Shown: piece by piece, positions 22,745 to 36,585 of the stretch | How the letters are laid out: every line of letters starts with the position of its first letter | Position numbering within the stretch: position 1 is the stretch's first letter | Assembly: GCA_029964075.1 (NCBI GenBank) | Contig: CM057130.1 | Span: 682,001 to 746,000, forward strand | DNA length: 64,000 nucleotides | Direction of reading: 5' to 3' | Source: Patiria pectinifera | Lineage: Eukaryota > Echinodermata > Asteroidea > Valvatida > Asterinidae | Program-made: the position numbers and the translations under genes | Notes under the pieces: generated by a model | The model's database searches: none | Told to the model about the DNA's origin: nothing | Seen by the model: the letters and a program-made list of their open reading frames with translations, nothing else

Positions 22745-24437
22745 CTAGCGGACCATTTCATTAGCTCTTTCAATTTCCATGTTTTGGGGATATTACCGCG
22801 AATTGCGTCGACGATTCTAGAATACAGCGGAGATAATAACACAGTTAATGTAAACTGTAAATTGCAATTCTTTGCCAGCTGCTACAGGTCCAATGTGTTA
22901 TCCCGAGGCAAGTTCAACATGCTTGCAGTATTCAATACAAATTAGGGTTCAGCTCATTGGAATTCCCAGCCTAGAACGTGGCTGGTGTGCGATGGTCGTT
23001 CCGGGAATACGGCCTTGTTGATTACTTTTGTGAGCGCACGCTGTACCTTGATTTCCCCGTTGGATTTGGCAGATAGACGGCCGGGTGTGATCCGTGTGAT
23101 GCCGCGCTTAATTCACCTGCCAACTTTATTTACGAACAAAATGTCTTCGGCGACTGGGTAAAAAAGACGAAATTTAATTATCATATCTCATTTCTTTGAA
23201 AAAGCTTGAACCCAATGTCGTCCAAAACATTCTCACTTTCACCGTGCTAAAATTTATAGACAATAATTATAGTTAAACGACTGAGGGCGCTGTATCAGGC
23301 ACACATCAACTTATAGTTTATGTCGCTATATTTCCATGTTGTACATTGAATACATTCTCTAAATCAAAATTAGAACTAATTTTACTGAATCGCCATCATT
23401 ACATGATTTTTTTTAACACTGCTTCCCCCCTCCCGAAAATGGCATCTTTTCACCTAAAAATTATGGCCTACACTAGGGCCAATTGGGGGTGTTATCTGTC
23501 GGGGGTGCCGATATGTGCTTTTTATCTGCATGATTTCACTATTCTATACGGCCCGGGTTGGGGGGGGGGGGGATTTCGCCTAAATCACCCGTACACAGCT
23601 ACAATAGTGAAATCATGAAAACGGTAGTCTGCTAGTAGTATAGCTTGTTCCATGTTCCACCGACACGACCTTGCTTGTGTCCTACCGTTGTGATGGTAGG
23701 ATTTGGGGGGGGGGGGTGTAAGAAGATTTTATCGTCCCCGCTTTAGAGGTGTGATGCGATCAATACAACGGTTCGGCCACATGAAACAACAGGTATCACC
23801 ACAGGCGACACAAGACCGAGCGGGACTCTTTGAGGACCGTATACCGTATCGGTTTGACCGGGGCGGGATTCCCTCACAGACGGCAGAGGCAGAGTAGGGG
23901 CCCGTCCCTTTCATAAAATCGATAACATTACTCGGAAACCATACAAAATGAAAATATAGCATGGACGTATCGTATACAATACAGGCGATATTGGGGGATG
24001 GACTTAAAAGCAACGGGCTGTTTTGCTGTCCTTGAGATCCCTTACGACCCCAGGTAGAAACGCTACTTTGTCCTTATTCAAGCGTTTACAGGTTCGACTG
24101 CACTCAAGCTGAAATTTGTCAATTGATTTCATAAATATCAATTTTGGTTTCATTATTTGAATGCAATAACATTATTATCACGAATCCCTAAAAATGTGCT
24201 TATGACTGCCACTTAATTGAGTCTTAACGGACTAGTTACTTTTCTCACTGACTGATTGTGTCGTTACACTGCTAGTGCGGTCTTCAATTTCCTACAACCG
24301 ATATCTTGCATACATTTTTTTCTGATTGTCAATGCATGTTAGCGCGACTCAATTTCACACACCAAGCTAATAGATACACGTCCTGCTCAGCCAAATTCAA
24401 TGACGACGCCACAGGACGAAAGAAAAGGTTAGTTAAG

Positions 24438-24483
24438 ATGCCAGCTGCGCCGGCGGTTGTCAATAATTATACTCGAGAAGCTG
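24438..24483 (+). CDS. Candidate plus-strand first coding exon
   Basis: ATG at 24438 in a fair context (TTAAGATGCC) opens 15 codons and one base before a strong donor, GAAGCTG|GTGAGT. The peptide reads MPAAPAVVNNYTREA. The frame is also open upstream to about 24306. No partner exon was found downstream, so this stands on one splice site and composition only. Confidence 0.25.
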
Positions 24484-27210
24484 GTGAGTGAAATATGAGG
24501 TTGAAACATACGTTAAAATACATGAAAGCTTTTTACCCGTTAACTCATCAGAAATGGCGTAAACCATTGCTGTGATAATTATCGTCATCTAGTGTTACCT
24601 TCAATCAGTTCGTGCGTAAAGCTGTAACTAATTAAGTTTTTCATTCCGCATAGTTATAATTATTTTTTCCGATCAGAGGTAGATGGTAATCTAAGATTCT
24701 GTCTGAAGATTGAAATGTGACCTTTAAAAGATTTAAGACGACTGTGTGAGATCTGACATATAGGAGTGTGAGACATACAAGTTTAGGCCTATATGTGTTG
24801 CTATAAATAGAAAAACACATCAAATGTTACACTTATTTTTTTAGATTGCAGTAAAGGTACTATATACTGCTTCAATACACGTTATAATTTTACTGTTTGT
24901 GTCAAGTAAATTGTGTCGTTAATGCCGTCATTCACACAAAAAATGCACTGTTACTACATACATGCTACATGTATAAGCTCCAAAGTCTACTGATTTTCAT
25001 GAATCTTCCACCTACATGAGACGTGCATCCATTTTAAGTTGAAGATTTTCTTCTTTTAAATGATATGTACTCTTCGAAAAGCTTCCCATTCAGCTCTTTC
25101 CAAAGGAACATACATGCAATAACATAATTACAAGTAAAAACTACCGATTAAAAATGGTGAAGAACAACAAACTACAACCTTGGAGTTTAGGGGCGTTCAA
25201 TATCACTAAGCCCCGCCCCTCGAGAACTGACAAGTTAGTCTGAGGTATAATTTTCTTTCGTGAGTACATTAACTCACGCAATGAAATGACGAATATGATT
25301 CCTCAGGATAACTTCTGGATTGCTTCCCGACCTCGGAGTTTTGTTCTAAATGCCAGGCGTGACGTGGTAGCGAAAACAAATCACAAGACACAAGTCAACT
25401 TGACATGACAGACACATCTGCCCGGCTCGTCTGTATATCAACCCGTCCGGCTCTTATTATAACCAAGATAGGCATCTCTAATTCTACATCATCGTGTCAT
25501 CTGATGATGCCCCAGCACTGTGGATAGGGATGCTTGGCTCATAAAGTCACCACGATGCGAGTGTAGCTGGCTCACTGTTTTTTTCTTTTAAAGAGAAACG
25601 ATTCAAATAGAATGCAACTTAATCAAGCAGTATTCGTAATTTGTTTGAAGATAATAATGATGTCTTCTCCTATCCTCCTGGAGCTGGGAGTATCCGAAAA
25701 TCTTCGGCCTGCGGAGAAAGAGTAATCAAACTTGGAGACATTTTTTTTTTTAATTTTAGCTCTGGATGAACAGAATTACATAATCATCCATTACTGTAAA
25801 CTATATAAATTAATTACATTAATTTATTAATTGACTGTATTCGTAAGCACAGGTGATTATGTTCGATGTGTTCTTCTTCGAACCCCTGCCAGTTTCACTG
25901 ACGGCAGACAATTAATTAAGTATTATCATACCCAAGAGGAATCTGGAGATAAAACCGACAGGCTCGAATTGAGTACATCCAAAGTGAATATCTAATGAGA
26001 GAACCGGCTTCGAAAATGTTTGGTCTTTAAAAGCAACGTTTTCTAAAATGTGCAGTTTCCCCAGAAAAAGGAAGTCAATACTACCCTATACGCACAGTGA
26101 AAATATAGGCAAAAGTTTACTTTGGGGGGGGGGGGGTGTTTTTACCAAATGCCTATATGACGTGCACAGTGGGTTTTCTTCAAACAAGATTATTTTGATT
26201 TAAATCCCTTATAACATCCTCGACATTTGCGTGACTTGGACTCTACTCAATCTCAAACCCGGAAGTCAACAACTTATAGAGACCAAGAAAGATCAGCATG
26301 TACAAAAATGCCACTGGGCCAAGAAAAGACAGTGGATCAAGGCTTGGAACGAGGAACACTATAAGCAGTAAATCTCCCCCCGAAGAAAGACTAAATCTGT
26401 GCTGACTCGCTACCCAACTCGAGCGATCCGTGTAGGCTTAGTGTTCGTCCCTAAGTTAAACATCAGCAGACAAACGCAAGAAAGCCACGGGTCTTCAAGT
26501 CTGACATCGACTGCCTAGCGTGACCTGATCAAGACATGGACAAAGATGCGCACAGTGCTTGTTATACTGAGCCCCAAAGAAAACATTTATTCTTCACTAG
26601 GACGTCTGTAATAATACTTCGCACCATCACATCATGGTGTTAACTAATACCCGCTTGCAGGCTGTGTTTCAATAGTTTCCAAAGATAAATAAGAAGCATT
26701 GTGCTGGAGGAAATGCATGAACAAAATATATTAAACTAGCATTGAATTAATTTACAAGTGAAGAATAATATCTGCAAGGCCGAGTGGGGAGAAAATAAAA
26801 TCAGTATTCAAATGACCGAGCAGTGATGGGAGGATGGTGCTGAATATAATTGACTACAAGGCTCTGAAGTTGAACGAACGTTTAGAATGACGCTCTTTTT
26901 GTTTCCTGCTGTAATTTTATTATCGCTCTAGTCTTGAAGGCAGCGATTTCTCTAAGGTTGTGTCTGAATGGACTGCCGTACCGTACTTGAACATTTTTGT
27001 CAGCATTTTTGTCCGTCTCTGACAATTCGCTTTGAAAACTGAATGCTTTTTGTTTCATGTCGATTTGTTTTTTTTAAATTGACGTCGGTGCAAGAAGACC
27101 CTATTGTTGGCTCGAAGTATGTCTCTTCTTCTTTTTTCCTCTCTCGATGTTCTCACAAAGGCGTGCGGGCAAATTGTGAGACAAAGAGCGACCGGAGATG
27201 AAGTTGATGG

Positions 27211-27224
27211 GTTGCCATAACAAC
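27211..27224. promoter_or_regulatory. X-box, RFX-type site GTTGCCATAACAAC
   Basis: GTTGCC-AT-AACAAC fits the RFX X-box consensus (two half sites around a 2-base spacer). In animals such sites often mark cilium genes. No gene start could be assigned to it. Confidence 0.45.
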
Positions 27225-29687
27225 CGAAGTTCCTGCTTGACACCGAGATTAATTGTATCCCGCCATGGCTCTATCTCTGTGAAATCTCAGGGGGAATAAA
27301 AACCGCCAGAGCTCTCCACATTTATATCTGATAAGTCCCAGATAGAGGAGACAGGAAATTGTCGAAAATAAAGAATAAAATAAGAAATTACCAAAAATAG
27401 GAAAAGGTCTGTTGAGATCTTCGATATGTCACTGAGACCTGGAAAGTTCCCACAAGATGTCTTGATTTGCAACATTAAGACAAACGCATTAAACTAAGGA
27501 ATGGTACTCCTTGGCAGTCGCTGGCATGCACACAGCACGCATGCTCACAGTTTACCAAACGAATAGTATTGATGTCACTTTGAGAATATAGTCCCAAGCA
27601 ATTGTATATAGGAGAAAACCAGAAGTGATTACATATCGATAATCAATTTACAGTCCTAAATATTGTTTACAACAAAGTAAACATTAACATTTATTGGTTT
27701 ATTTTTCATATTTAGTGGCCAAGGTAGGTTTCATCACCTAGACTGGACAGTATACCAACGCTATAATATTGCGAGAAAGCAATATAGAAACAATTAAGGA
27801 CTCTTAAAAACAAAAGTGTCGTCGGGATTTTTTTACTGAAAATCATTCGCACTTGCACCAAGGCGACAACATCTATAGTCGGCTGGTTGCAGGTTTGACT
27901 ATCTGTCAAAAACTTATAAAAGGCAATTCTTGACTTATCGGCCATGGATATACCAAACCAATGTGCACAGACGTTAGTTCATCGCTGAACAGAACGAACT
28001 GGCATGGTTTACAAGCGAATCTATTCTGCCCCAGGGACTCGTAATATGACTTTCTAATTTCTCAAATTTAAGGGATCCGTACTTGAATCGATCCCTGTGG
28101 GTAAGCCGTGGGAATTCGTGTCGTGAATTCATTCATCAGTTCCTCTCCAAAAGGTGCCTTGAATAATTTCTTAGACACACCGCATGTTTAGCGGCGGTGA
28201 GGGTATCAAAAGAGGCGAGAAACTCAATTGACCTTGTCAAGTCTCCTCTCTCTTTCATTTAAGAATATTTTGGACCCCTTCCCTTTTTTTGCATCATAAG
28301 TAATTCTTACTATAGGGGCCTACCCTTACTGTTTAGTTTTTGATAAATACTTATCTGTAAATACATGGCATAATCAATGCTTAATATACATGTACATACA
28401 AACTTACGTTGTCGTCACCTACGATCCTTTACATTCAAACTTAGACATCTTGTTAAAATCATGGAACTTCACATTGTTTTTTTGTCAATCATGAGGCTAT
28501 GCGATGTACACATAGACAAAAAGGTGAAAAGACACTCAAAAAAATGCAAGATAGATTTTCGTTCTTGAAGAGAAAAAAGGATTTTCGTTCTTGAAGAGGA
28601 AAGAGAATTAAATGTTATACTTTTGAGACGAGAGGATAAACGGCTGTTTAGTGTATTTGGTCATGTATGCATGCATGGAGAAACAAAATGGCGGTTAAAA
28701 GTCGAGTATAATTATCGCTTGATTTCTGCGGGTACTTTGCATAATACGTCTGTTCTGATAATGACGGTCGGTGCTCTGTTATGATTCATGGAAATCTCGA
28801 TCAGACCTGTCTTCTTAATTAGATTCGCTCGAGCTAACGCAATATCCCACAAAGCACGGGTCAAAGTTCAGGAGCAGAGGTCTGGTTTCCTGACGTATCA
28901 AGGACCATGCCACTTTACAGAACAGGCTTGATTTTCTGCGGCGTCGAACTAATTGCAAACTGCGTACATGAAAGGACGATCAATCATTTAACATTTCTGA
29001 TTGGAAGCGAGGATCAGGGGTTTTCAGAATGAAGACAGACAAAATATCGTTTTCCATCAAAGAAATTCCGTCCTTATGCTTAGCATGTGGGAGCCGCGTG
29101 GATTTTTGCTTATGATAATAATCACTGCAGTCGTCTCAAAGAAACAATTTTCACGTTCTATTCCGCGAATTGGACACATAATATTCGGCACTTTGAATTG
29201 ACAAGCGTTTGACATAATAGCCTAGTCAGTAGCCCAATGCCTTACTGGTTGATTGTAACCTGCAGTTCGGTATAGGCCTTATACGCTTGAGTACAAGAAC
29301 ATTCAATGAGTTTGCCATGCAGTTACTGTAATAAAAAAATATGCCGTCTGGATTATGAATAACAATTATTTCGTAAGGTTTTATTTAGTTACTTGTATAT
29401 AACGTACACTTTCAGTAAATGAATTGCAAATCAAGGGCTAACTATATGGGAAAAAAATGTCGTTTAAAACCTGCGTGCAACGTCATTATGTCGCCGACAG
29501 GTATGCACCGTGGGGATGAATTTATTGCTCATTTTGTGGTAATCTGAAGGAAATGGCGCAAATTCCTAACGTTTTTACAATTAGCATTCAAAATGGGTCT
29601 TAATTCGGCGCGAGTTCTGGCGTCTCGTTCCATGGGACATAGGAACAAGAGATGAACGGGCAAAGATGAAGGCGCGCCCTAACGAAA

Positions 29688-29698
29688 TTGGCGCGAAA
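29688..29698. promoter_or_regulatory. E2F-type site TTGGCGCGAAA
   Basis: An exact match to the E2F consensus TTSGCGCSAAA. GGCGCG-containing variants stand nearby (29607, 29671), in otherwise AT-rich non-coding DNA. Confidence 0.45.
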
Positions 29699-29961
29699 AC
29701 CAAGGAGGTATGAATATTCTATTCAAAACACTGGTTGCCAAGGTGAGGTCCTAATTAAATTGTCTCCTCAGGAAGCATGTTCGTGTTCCTTCATTTCATG
29801 ATAATCTGGTACATATGGGCACACCTCTTGCAATATCGCATGGAAGCTGCATTTGCGTTTTGATTAAAGTCTGACTATTGCGAATAGTCCATGGTCCATT
29901 TCGTTGCGAAGAAGGTTGACACAATTTGATAATGGCTCGCTTCTCAAGGCGTGACTCTTCC

Positions 29962-29975
29962 GTTGCCATGGTAAT
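29962..29975. promoter_or_regulatory. Second X-box-like site GTTGCCATGGTAAT
   Basis: It differs by one base from the canonical RFX X-box GTTGCCATGGYAAC and lies 2.7 kb from the X-box at 27211 and 260 bp from the E2F-type site. Confidence 0.45.
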
Positions 29976-32124
29976 GGTCCGTGATTTGTGTGACGATTAT
30001 CAAAGTGCAATTTAAAGATGTATTCATATTTAATATCGCCCATGTTGTCTACATATTTATTTTATGCAAGGTAGTTTGATTTGACATGTTACCAGTTTAG
30101 CTCACGCGAGATGTCATGCGTATTACTTTCCCAAAATTTCATTAAATTGTTTCAATTTTTTTTATCGAAATGTCATCAATTTTCTTCCCCTTTAAACGAA
30201 TAACGAAAATGGTAATTTATGATAATAATGATTATTTTTGGGTGGCTGTTCAACGATCACTTTTTCACATTTTAATACTATCAACTTCTAGAATGGTAGA
30301 TATCAACAGAGACAATTATAATAATAATGTTCAAGTTAGGAACCGGTAATAATGATGTTTAATTAAAACGTTTAAAGTTTAGCCCAAAATTGAGGAAAAT
30401 GTTCCAATTTTTTTGTGTTTGTTTTATTAAACTAATATTAGAAAAGGTATGATAGATTTGATAAAACTATTGTTGCTATTATCATTGAGAGTACTACCAA
30501 AAGAGCAGAGCGTGCAATGCATTGCATCAAAGAGATGGGTTTTATAATAATGTTTGCATAGTGGATGCAGTTGATAAGATATAGATCTAGTTGAGCATAC
30601 AATTAACCTCTATGGATTAACGGTTCTATACTCTAAATTATCATGAACACAGCTTCTAATTTTCCATGCAAAACGAAAGCACATGGCACTAACCGAGTGT
30701 AAGATTACCCTACCAGTGCATTTCGGTGAAGAGAAACAATGACATATAAGTTACCTGCAGGAGTTGTCGTTTTGTGTGTCTAAAAAATACAGTCGATTGA
30801 GCTAGACAACTATCATTATAAACACAGCTTTCTGTGGTAAAAACTGTGCACAATGACCCATTTAAAATTCTTTATGTACAATGTGGATTTAAACCGTGAG
30901 CACATGCAATATGGATCACTCAGCGTTACGTAGTTCATCAATGAACGTTGCTATCTAAGGGAGACAGTTCGCAGTTTCAGGCATTTTAATATAAATTGTA
31001 TATGCAGAATCGTTTACGTGCGGTGCGTTAGCGGTTTACATATTTGGGGAAGAGGGACGAAAATGAATGTGGGGAAAATGGCAAAAGAAAAAACTTGCAC
31101 GGGATGGGAGAAACCAAGGAAACCGACTTTTTAAGAAAACATTCAACGTCTGAAAAGGCGGAACTGATGTTTGGAAGCAAATTCATTTTGATGAAAAAAA
31201 GAGTAATAGCAAGGCCGCATCGAAAGAAAGATAGGGATCAGAAATGAAGTACATAACTGATGAGATATACTGCACTTGAATTGAAAAAAAGGGACGATGT
31301 ATTAAAGGTTATCCCAGTACAGTAGTCGGGCCTGTATATACCAGTATGCAATCAAACATGGCCGCCAAATCAGCTGCTTTAACCTCGGCACACTCAATGT
31401 GAAATACATTTCACACCATTTTGCCTATTGATTGAATATTGATGGAATTGGAATCTACAGGTTGTACCTGCTTTACAGTGATGTGTGTTATCAGTCTACC
31501 CTATAAACAAGCAGGAACAATGTCATATGGGAATTGTGTTATGTTTATAACTGATTAGGCCTACACTATCAATGTTAGGATGGACGTCCTGAAATATTGA
31601 CAGATACATATAGCATAATCTATAAAAAGAACAAACCATTGCGAGGCTCGAAGTGAAGGTCATGAGAGTGGTACACTTTTGCACTGCAGTTTTTTAGGCC
31701 TTTTATATCTGGCAACCCGTGGTAAATTATTTAACAGAGGAACATGAAAACATTATACACGAAATAATGTGATAGCAACCGGAAACACACTTAATATTTG
31801 GATGATTGAATAAAAACTTATTGTTGAACGAAATATGTAATAGTAATTTTGTCCATGTTCCGCTACAAAAGTTGTAGTTATGACAAATGTATACCCCTAA
31901 GTGGATGCCTCCTTTAATTGCCCGCCATAAGATCATCTATGGGGATGCTACTGAGGAAAACAGTTAAGTCTGATATTAAAAATGAATTCATGTCCGAGTT
32001 CAGGCAAACCCTTGACATGTTTTATCCTGTACTTTTATGGTTTGAAAAGGCGTCTGTGTTTTTTGGTTAATGATTTATGCATGTCCCTTCGCCGAACTGT
32101 CTTGCTGACACACTGGCCGGTTGA

Positions 32125-32334
32125 ATTGGTCACGTCTTTACCAAGACACCGCGGTGCCTGCTGCCCTACTTCGACACGGAGCAAATACAGCTGTTACACG
32201 GCACGGTTTATAGTCTTGGTAACTCCTTCATCCACTATCGATACTACAGCGTTGTTCTTTTGGAGCATTGTATATCCACGTACAAACAAGCCAGCGGCAA
32301 AGTGGCGCAAAGGATAGAACGAGACGATAAATGA
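32125..32334 (+). CDS. Unassigned 69-codon open frame
   Basis: Plus-strand frame opening after an in-frame TGA and ending TGA. It has no internal start codon and reads TKTPRCLLPYFDTEQIQLL near its start and QASGKVAQRIERDDK at its end. Local GC is raised. It overlaps a 111-codon ATG frame in another register (31982-32317), so at most one is real. No domain recognised; it could be a terminal exon or transposon debris. Confidence 0.2.
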   Translation: MGHVFTKTPRCLLPYFDTEQIQLLHGTVYSLGNSFIHYRYYSVVLLEHCISTYKQASGKVAQRIERDDK

Positions 32335-32850
32335 AAACTGTGGGATGGTTATTCCTTCTCACATTCAATGCGAATTCGCGGCACTGTAATAGTTACCCTA
32401 CGGATATGGCATTTATTACTTGATTACCAAAGATGTTAATAAGTATGACTTGATCGTGAAAAAAAGAGAGAAATCAATTGGGAATGCACATGCAACTGAC
32501 AAGGAGGTGTACAAGATATATGTACATTCCAAGAGGTACCATGCAGCAGTAAAAACTATTCTCTTGTTCTTTGATAACTTTTGCCCCCAGCATTCAATTT
32601 AGTGAAACTGTGATGGTAAATTATTCTGGGTAAATCTACATACGTAAAGCCCGTGATACCATTTTCTTTTCTCCGGCAATTTGAAATATTAGCCAATATA
32701 TTGTCAGATAACTTTGGCAATTAATTAGCACAGGAGGTTTTGCTTTGCGTTCAGTAGTTATTTCGCAAACACGGTAAATATATCGGACATATATTTTGTT
32801 CAAGAAAAACAAGATATGACCGTCGCGCGTGCAAATGGATCCCCCCACTT

Positions 32851-32985
32851 TTATGAATGATTTAGTTTCGGGTCTTCAACCGTAGGCACTTCATCCTGTC
32901 GGTCTCTGTCTATGTCCAGAGAGTGACAAACGACGAAGGATGGTAATAATAAATCGGCACGGTACTCGGTGATGCCGTCGCTTGC
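32851..32985 (-). CDS. Predicted terminal exon, unknown protein
   Basis: On the minus strand the segment follows ATATCCTCTAG and opens in phase 0 for 44 codons to TAA. It reads ASDGITEYRADLLLPSF at its start and an acidic DRDRQDEVPTVEDPK near its end. Phase 0 matches the donors of the first exons at 36511 and 38988, so a transcript joining them would stay in frame and give a protein of about 70-95 residues. The polypyrimidine tract is weak and I recognise no family. Confidence 0.3.
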   Translation of the reverse strand, partial: ASDGITEYRADLLLPSFVVCHSLDIDRDRQDEVPTVEDPKLNHS

Positions 32986-33785
32986 CTAGAGGATATTATC
33001 CGGCTGATGAAACGAGCCTGTTAGATTGGAGGGGAAAGAGTGTAAACATAGGACCTCGCGTGTAAACCTCATTTGCAGTGTTAGGGGATAAATAAACTGC
33101 CTTGGTCGGCTTCATTCTAAGTGCTGCATCTTCCTCAAGTTAGAGCAATCAGCAAATGAATTGGATGATCTGACAGTCACGCAGTACTTACTGATTAAGC
33201 TCCCTTAATTGAAACCAAGGCAGATTGACAATTAGTTTTTGATCTTTCAGCACAACGTTTTTCAAGATTTCTCAATGTAAAAAAGTATACCCTTAAGGAT
33301 TGTTTTTGGCTATTCCGGTGTTAAAATACTTTCTAAACTCTCCTTTAAGTTCTTAGCTTGATAATTCTGTTTCATCTATTCATAAGTACCTCTCCTAAAC
33401 CCCAATATGTTTGTGACACGATGCATATTGCAAAAAGAGGTCAATTGTTGTATAATTATTGCATAAATATTGCATAAATAGAAAGTTTACAATTTAAAAG
33501 CTCATGAATTTAAATTGCAGTAACGACATTGATTTTACTGACATCCAGAGGATATTGAATGCTCAACATCTTTCAAGGTTCATTATGAATGCACGATGCT
33601 GAAACCTATCCGAGTGGTGGAAAGCCAAATTGTACCATGGAGTATACCTTTCATTACGGCGCTCAAAATACACAGACACACCCAATTATGATCTAGTGAT
33701 AGGTCAGCATTGAAGAGTCACTATGATGTATGGCTGATTGTATCTACAAACACATTGATTTTAAGAATATGTTAAATTCTAAGTA

Positions 33786-33911
33786 GGGCCACGGCCGAAT
33801 TACTTGGCTGCGGCTTACAATAACACACGGGTCTAAGGGAAGTGGCTGCAGCTGCTTCCATAGGCCAGGCGCGTGTGTTATTCCAAGCCGTAGCCATACC
33901 AGACGTGGCTG
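33786..33911. repeat. Imperfect hairpin, about 120 bp
   Basis: Arms read inward as TTGGCTGCGGCTTACAATAA and, on the right, TTATTCCAAGCCGTAGCCAT. They pair over about 47 bases each around a CTGCAG centre, and weaker pairing extends to GGCCACG / CGTGGCT outside. It has few unpaired bases. It could be a small palindromic MITE or an RNA hairpin. No other copy was noticed in this window. Confidence 0.75.
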
Positions 33912-36510
33912 ATTGAAAATACAAGACATTATGAAGCAGATGTGAATTGTAAAACCTTTGGTGTTTAATTTGATGGGCATTGTGTTAATGATAAACTTTA
34001 ACCTGTCCAATACATTTTGGCTAAGTGTACACAACATTGTTTGCAATCATTTTGCATCACCCTACAGCGTGAGAAAGTGAACAGCGCTGGAAACAGATTC
34101 ATTGTGCGCATGCGTATACGCGGACGGTTCGACCTGAGTCACCAGATAAACAAAATCTCTCCAATGTGAGCTCAAGGAAATTAGTTTGACGGTCAAGGGC
34201 TTGGAGAAGCTGATTACCTGATGCCTAAAGGCCGTATGAGCGCCCCGTGAGGAGTTCAACAAGATTTAAAGAGTAATTGCTCATTGACCTATAAGTGACA
34301 GCCATACGATCTTAGTAAGAGCATAACAATCAAGAACTTGAAGGAAAGGATAAATGCATGCAGTGATGGCCCGCTAAGTTGTTTATGGTTACAAAAAAAC
34401 ACAAGTTTCATCCTAATGTGTGCAACACGAACACTTTGGCTTGATGCTTTCTACTCTTGATTTCTCTTTACCGTGTAAAACCTGTTGCATGCTCGTATGT
34501 AACCGATCGATGGGATGGTTGAGCGTGGATTCATATGCATACGAGCGGGAGGTCCCCGTGGGAGTTCAAGTCAGCAGAAGCGATCTGATGGCGGGCCGGC
34601 AATATGCCACGGGGCACCGTGACGGTGCTAGTGACATATAGCGATCAGTATAGGCTTATGCATGGGTTTAGCGATTACAGGTGAATTGCACGCCCATCTT
34701 ATTAGCTCCGTATTAGCCTATATCTGGTCAGATCTGCACCGTATTCAGTATGCAATCTGTATGATAATAATCTCAATTTGTATGAAAGGACTTATAAAGA
34801 TTATCCGTTTGGAGGTTGGGGGAGACAGGTGATGCGCCTTGACCTCATGGAAATTAGCATATTTAATTGACCTGTGTCACAAATCATGAAGCGGTCTGTT
34901 GCGTTTGAGTACATGGGCCTATACTGTTGGTAACGGGTCGATATTGCAGGCATCCTCATCATGCAAAACAATGAGACCTTTATTGAAGGCCCTAATACCT
35001 TTTAATCAGACTGCAAGCTCGTTTCCAGGGTACACTTTCAACGTTGAGAGAATAACAGACCCTTGGAGGGTAACTTTGTTCCCTGTATTCTGATCTGATC
35101 TCGTAATAGCAAGAAATGGTTTTATATCTGGTACTCTTACTTGCAGGTGCTTGTATTCCGACGTACGTGTTTTAATGTCCATTAGGCCTAATTGTGGAAT
35201 ATTCTGTCCAATCCTCATCAAAAGCATACTCTCCCACTTTTCGCCACATTTAGGTAAAACTACAATGTAGTTTAAGCTACTAGTCAATTTGAGAATCACG
35301 TTCGTTCCAATTCCGCTTTAATTTAACGTTGCCCTCCGTCATCTATTATGATACCCGTAATACTGACTTCTCGAGTAGTCAAGCACTCAGTAGTCACACA
35401 CAAAAAGGCCAAGGCTAAACGGCCCAACAGGATTATCTCGTGCATACCTGATGAGCTGGATAACATTACAAGCAACATACTATTTGCCCAGTACTTATAG
35501 GCCTTTCACGAAACAAACCTCAAAATGTCAGTGGTATATTTTTAGAACAGATTCTTCCACCTTATTATGTTACGGTTGCCATGTTGTAATAAACAGCATC
35601 CGCCATTACAAGAACATTTCATAGACACTTTCTATACTTCAACGATTAATGCTTCGGAAATGAAAAATCTCATATCTGCACACTTATTATATTATATTTT
35701 GCATCTCTGGGGAAAATAGCAATGTTAATCAAAGACAACTGGAAACTAGCTCAAACGCGATACTAAAATTTTATGGAGGGCACATCCAGATAAATATCCC
35801 ACGTTTTACGCCAACAAAAAAAAATAGGGATATAGTTTCACTGGTACAATTTTGCAATAAAAAACCTGATTGAATACAATATTTATGACAGAGTCGATTC
35901 AAGTTTAAACAATGAAATTTTAAAAACAACTTGACCAAATTTGCTGTTTTTAGTGTGTTCCATTAACGAATACACTAAATCTACCCAATTATGACAATTT
36001 TTTTTATTGTATAGACGTTTTACTTTTGTTACTTTGTACTGCAGGTAAAACCAAGGCAAACACCTATCATTCAAATCTTGGTCGAGAATTAAAATGTGAT
36101 CATTGCAACCCAATGGACAACAAATACTTGATGGCTGACAACGAAACATATTAAGTCACTGCTCCCAAGTACATGACTGGTATCTGTAATACCAGAACTA
36201 TACACTCTCGAAGACCGTGAAAGTTTTCCTGTTTGTCTTTTCGTGAGAGCAGCAATTCGTGCACCAGTCGACACTGGGCGGATATTCCAACAACTATCTC
36301 GATCATCATCAACAACAAATTATATAATGTAGCACTGTGATTTTCTCCATCATCCTCAAAAGAACGTTACAAAGCCGCTCAACAAAATCCAACCACCACT
36401 TGATCATCATCATTACAAACTTTCAGCAACGGACCGTCAACAGTGCCTTGTAAACCTTGAGTCCTTCATGGTAGATTGAACTACTACAGGAATATTCAGG
36501 CAATTCTTAC
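33912..36510. other. Non-coding DNA, probably intronic
   Basis: If the minus-strand first exons at 36511 and 38988 splice leftward, this is intron. A TAGGCCTA octamer lies at 35183. A 73-codon plus-strand frame (34420-34641) in a GC-richer patch has no splice support. Confidence 0.3.
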
Positions 36511-36585
36511 CTTCTCTGACTTAGTCAGCTTGTACTGGCTCATAGACGGCTCTCCCCCGCCGCCGCCGTGCACGAATGAAGGCAT
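36511..36585 (-). CDS. Predicted first coding exon (alternative 1)
   Basis: On the minus strand ATG at 36585 opens 25 codons that end exactly at a strong donor, GAGAAG|GTAAGA, in phase 0. The peptide starts MPSFVHGGGGGEPSMSQYK, with a Gly run encoded by GGC/GGG codons, and ends LTKSEK. A Gly run near the N-terminus and the strong donor are typical of a real first exon. The exon at 38988-39137 also ends in phase 0 at a GTAAGA donor 2.4 kb upstream, so the two may be alternative starts of one leftward gene. Family unknown. Confidence 0.45.

Larger units (their letters stand above)
22745..32124. other. Largely unique non-coding DNA
   Basis: Few repeats and no firm exon apart from the candidate at 24438. 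Poly-G runs lie at 23560-23572, 23705-23716 and 26124-26136. A 26-bp direct repeat (ATTTTCGTTCTTGAAGAG) occupies 28555-28600. Transcription-factor-like sites are listed separately. This low-repeat stretch could be a regulatory domain of a neighbouring gene. Confidence 0.35.

Noticed and set aside
26204..26371. A 55-codon plus-strand frame ending in a Trp/Lys-rich tail (KKRQWIKAWNEEHYKQ)
   Set aside because: It looks protein-like and could be the end of a transposase, but has no start codon, no acceptor signal and no recognised motif.
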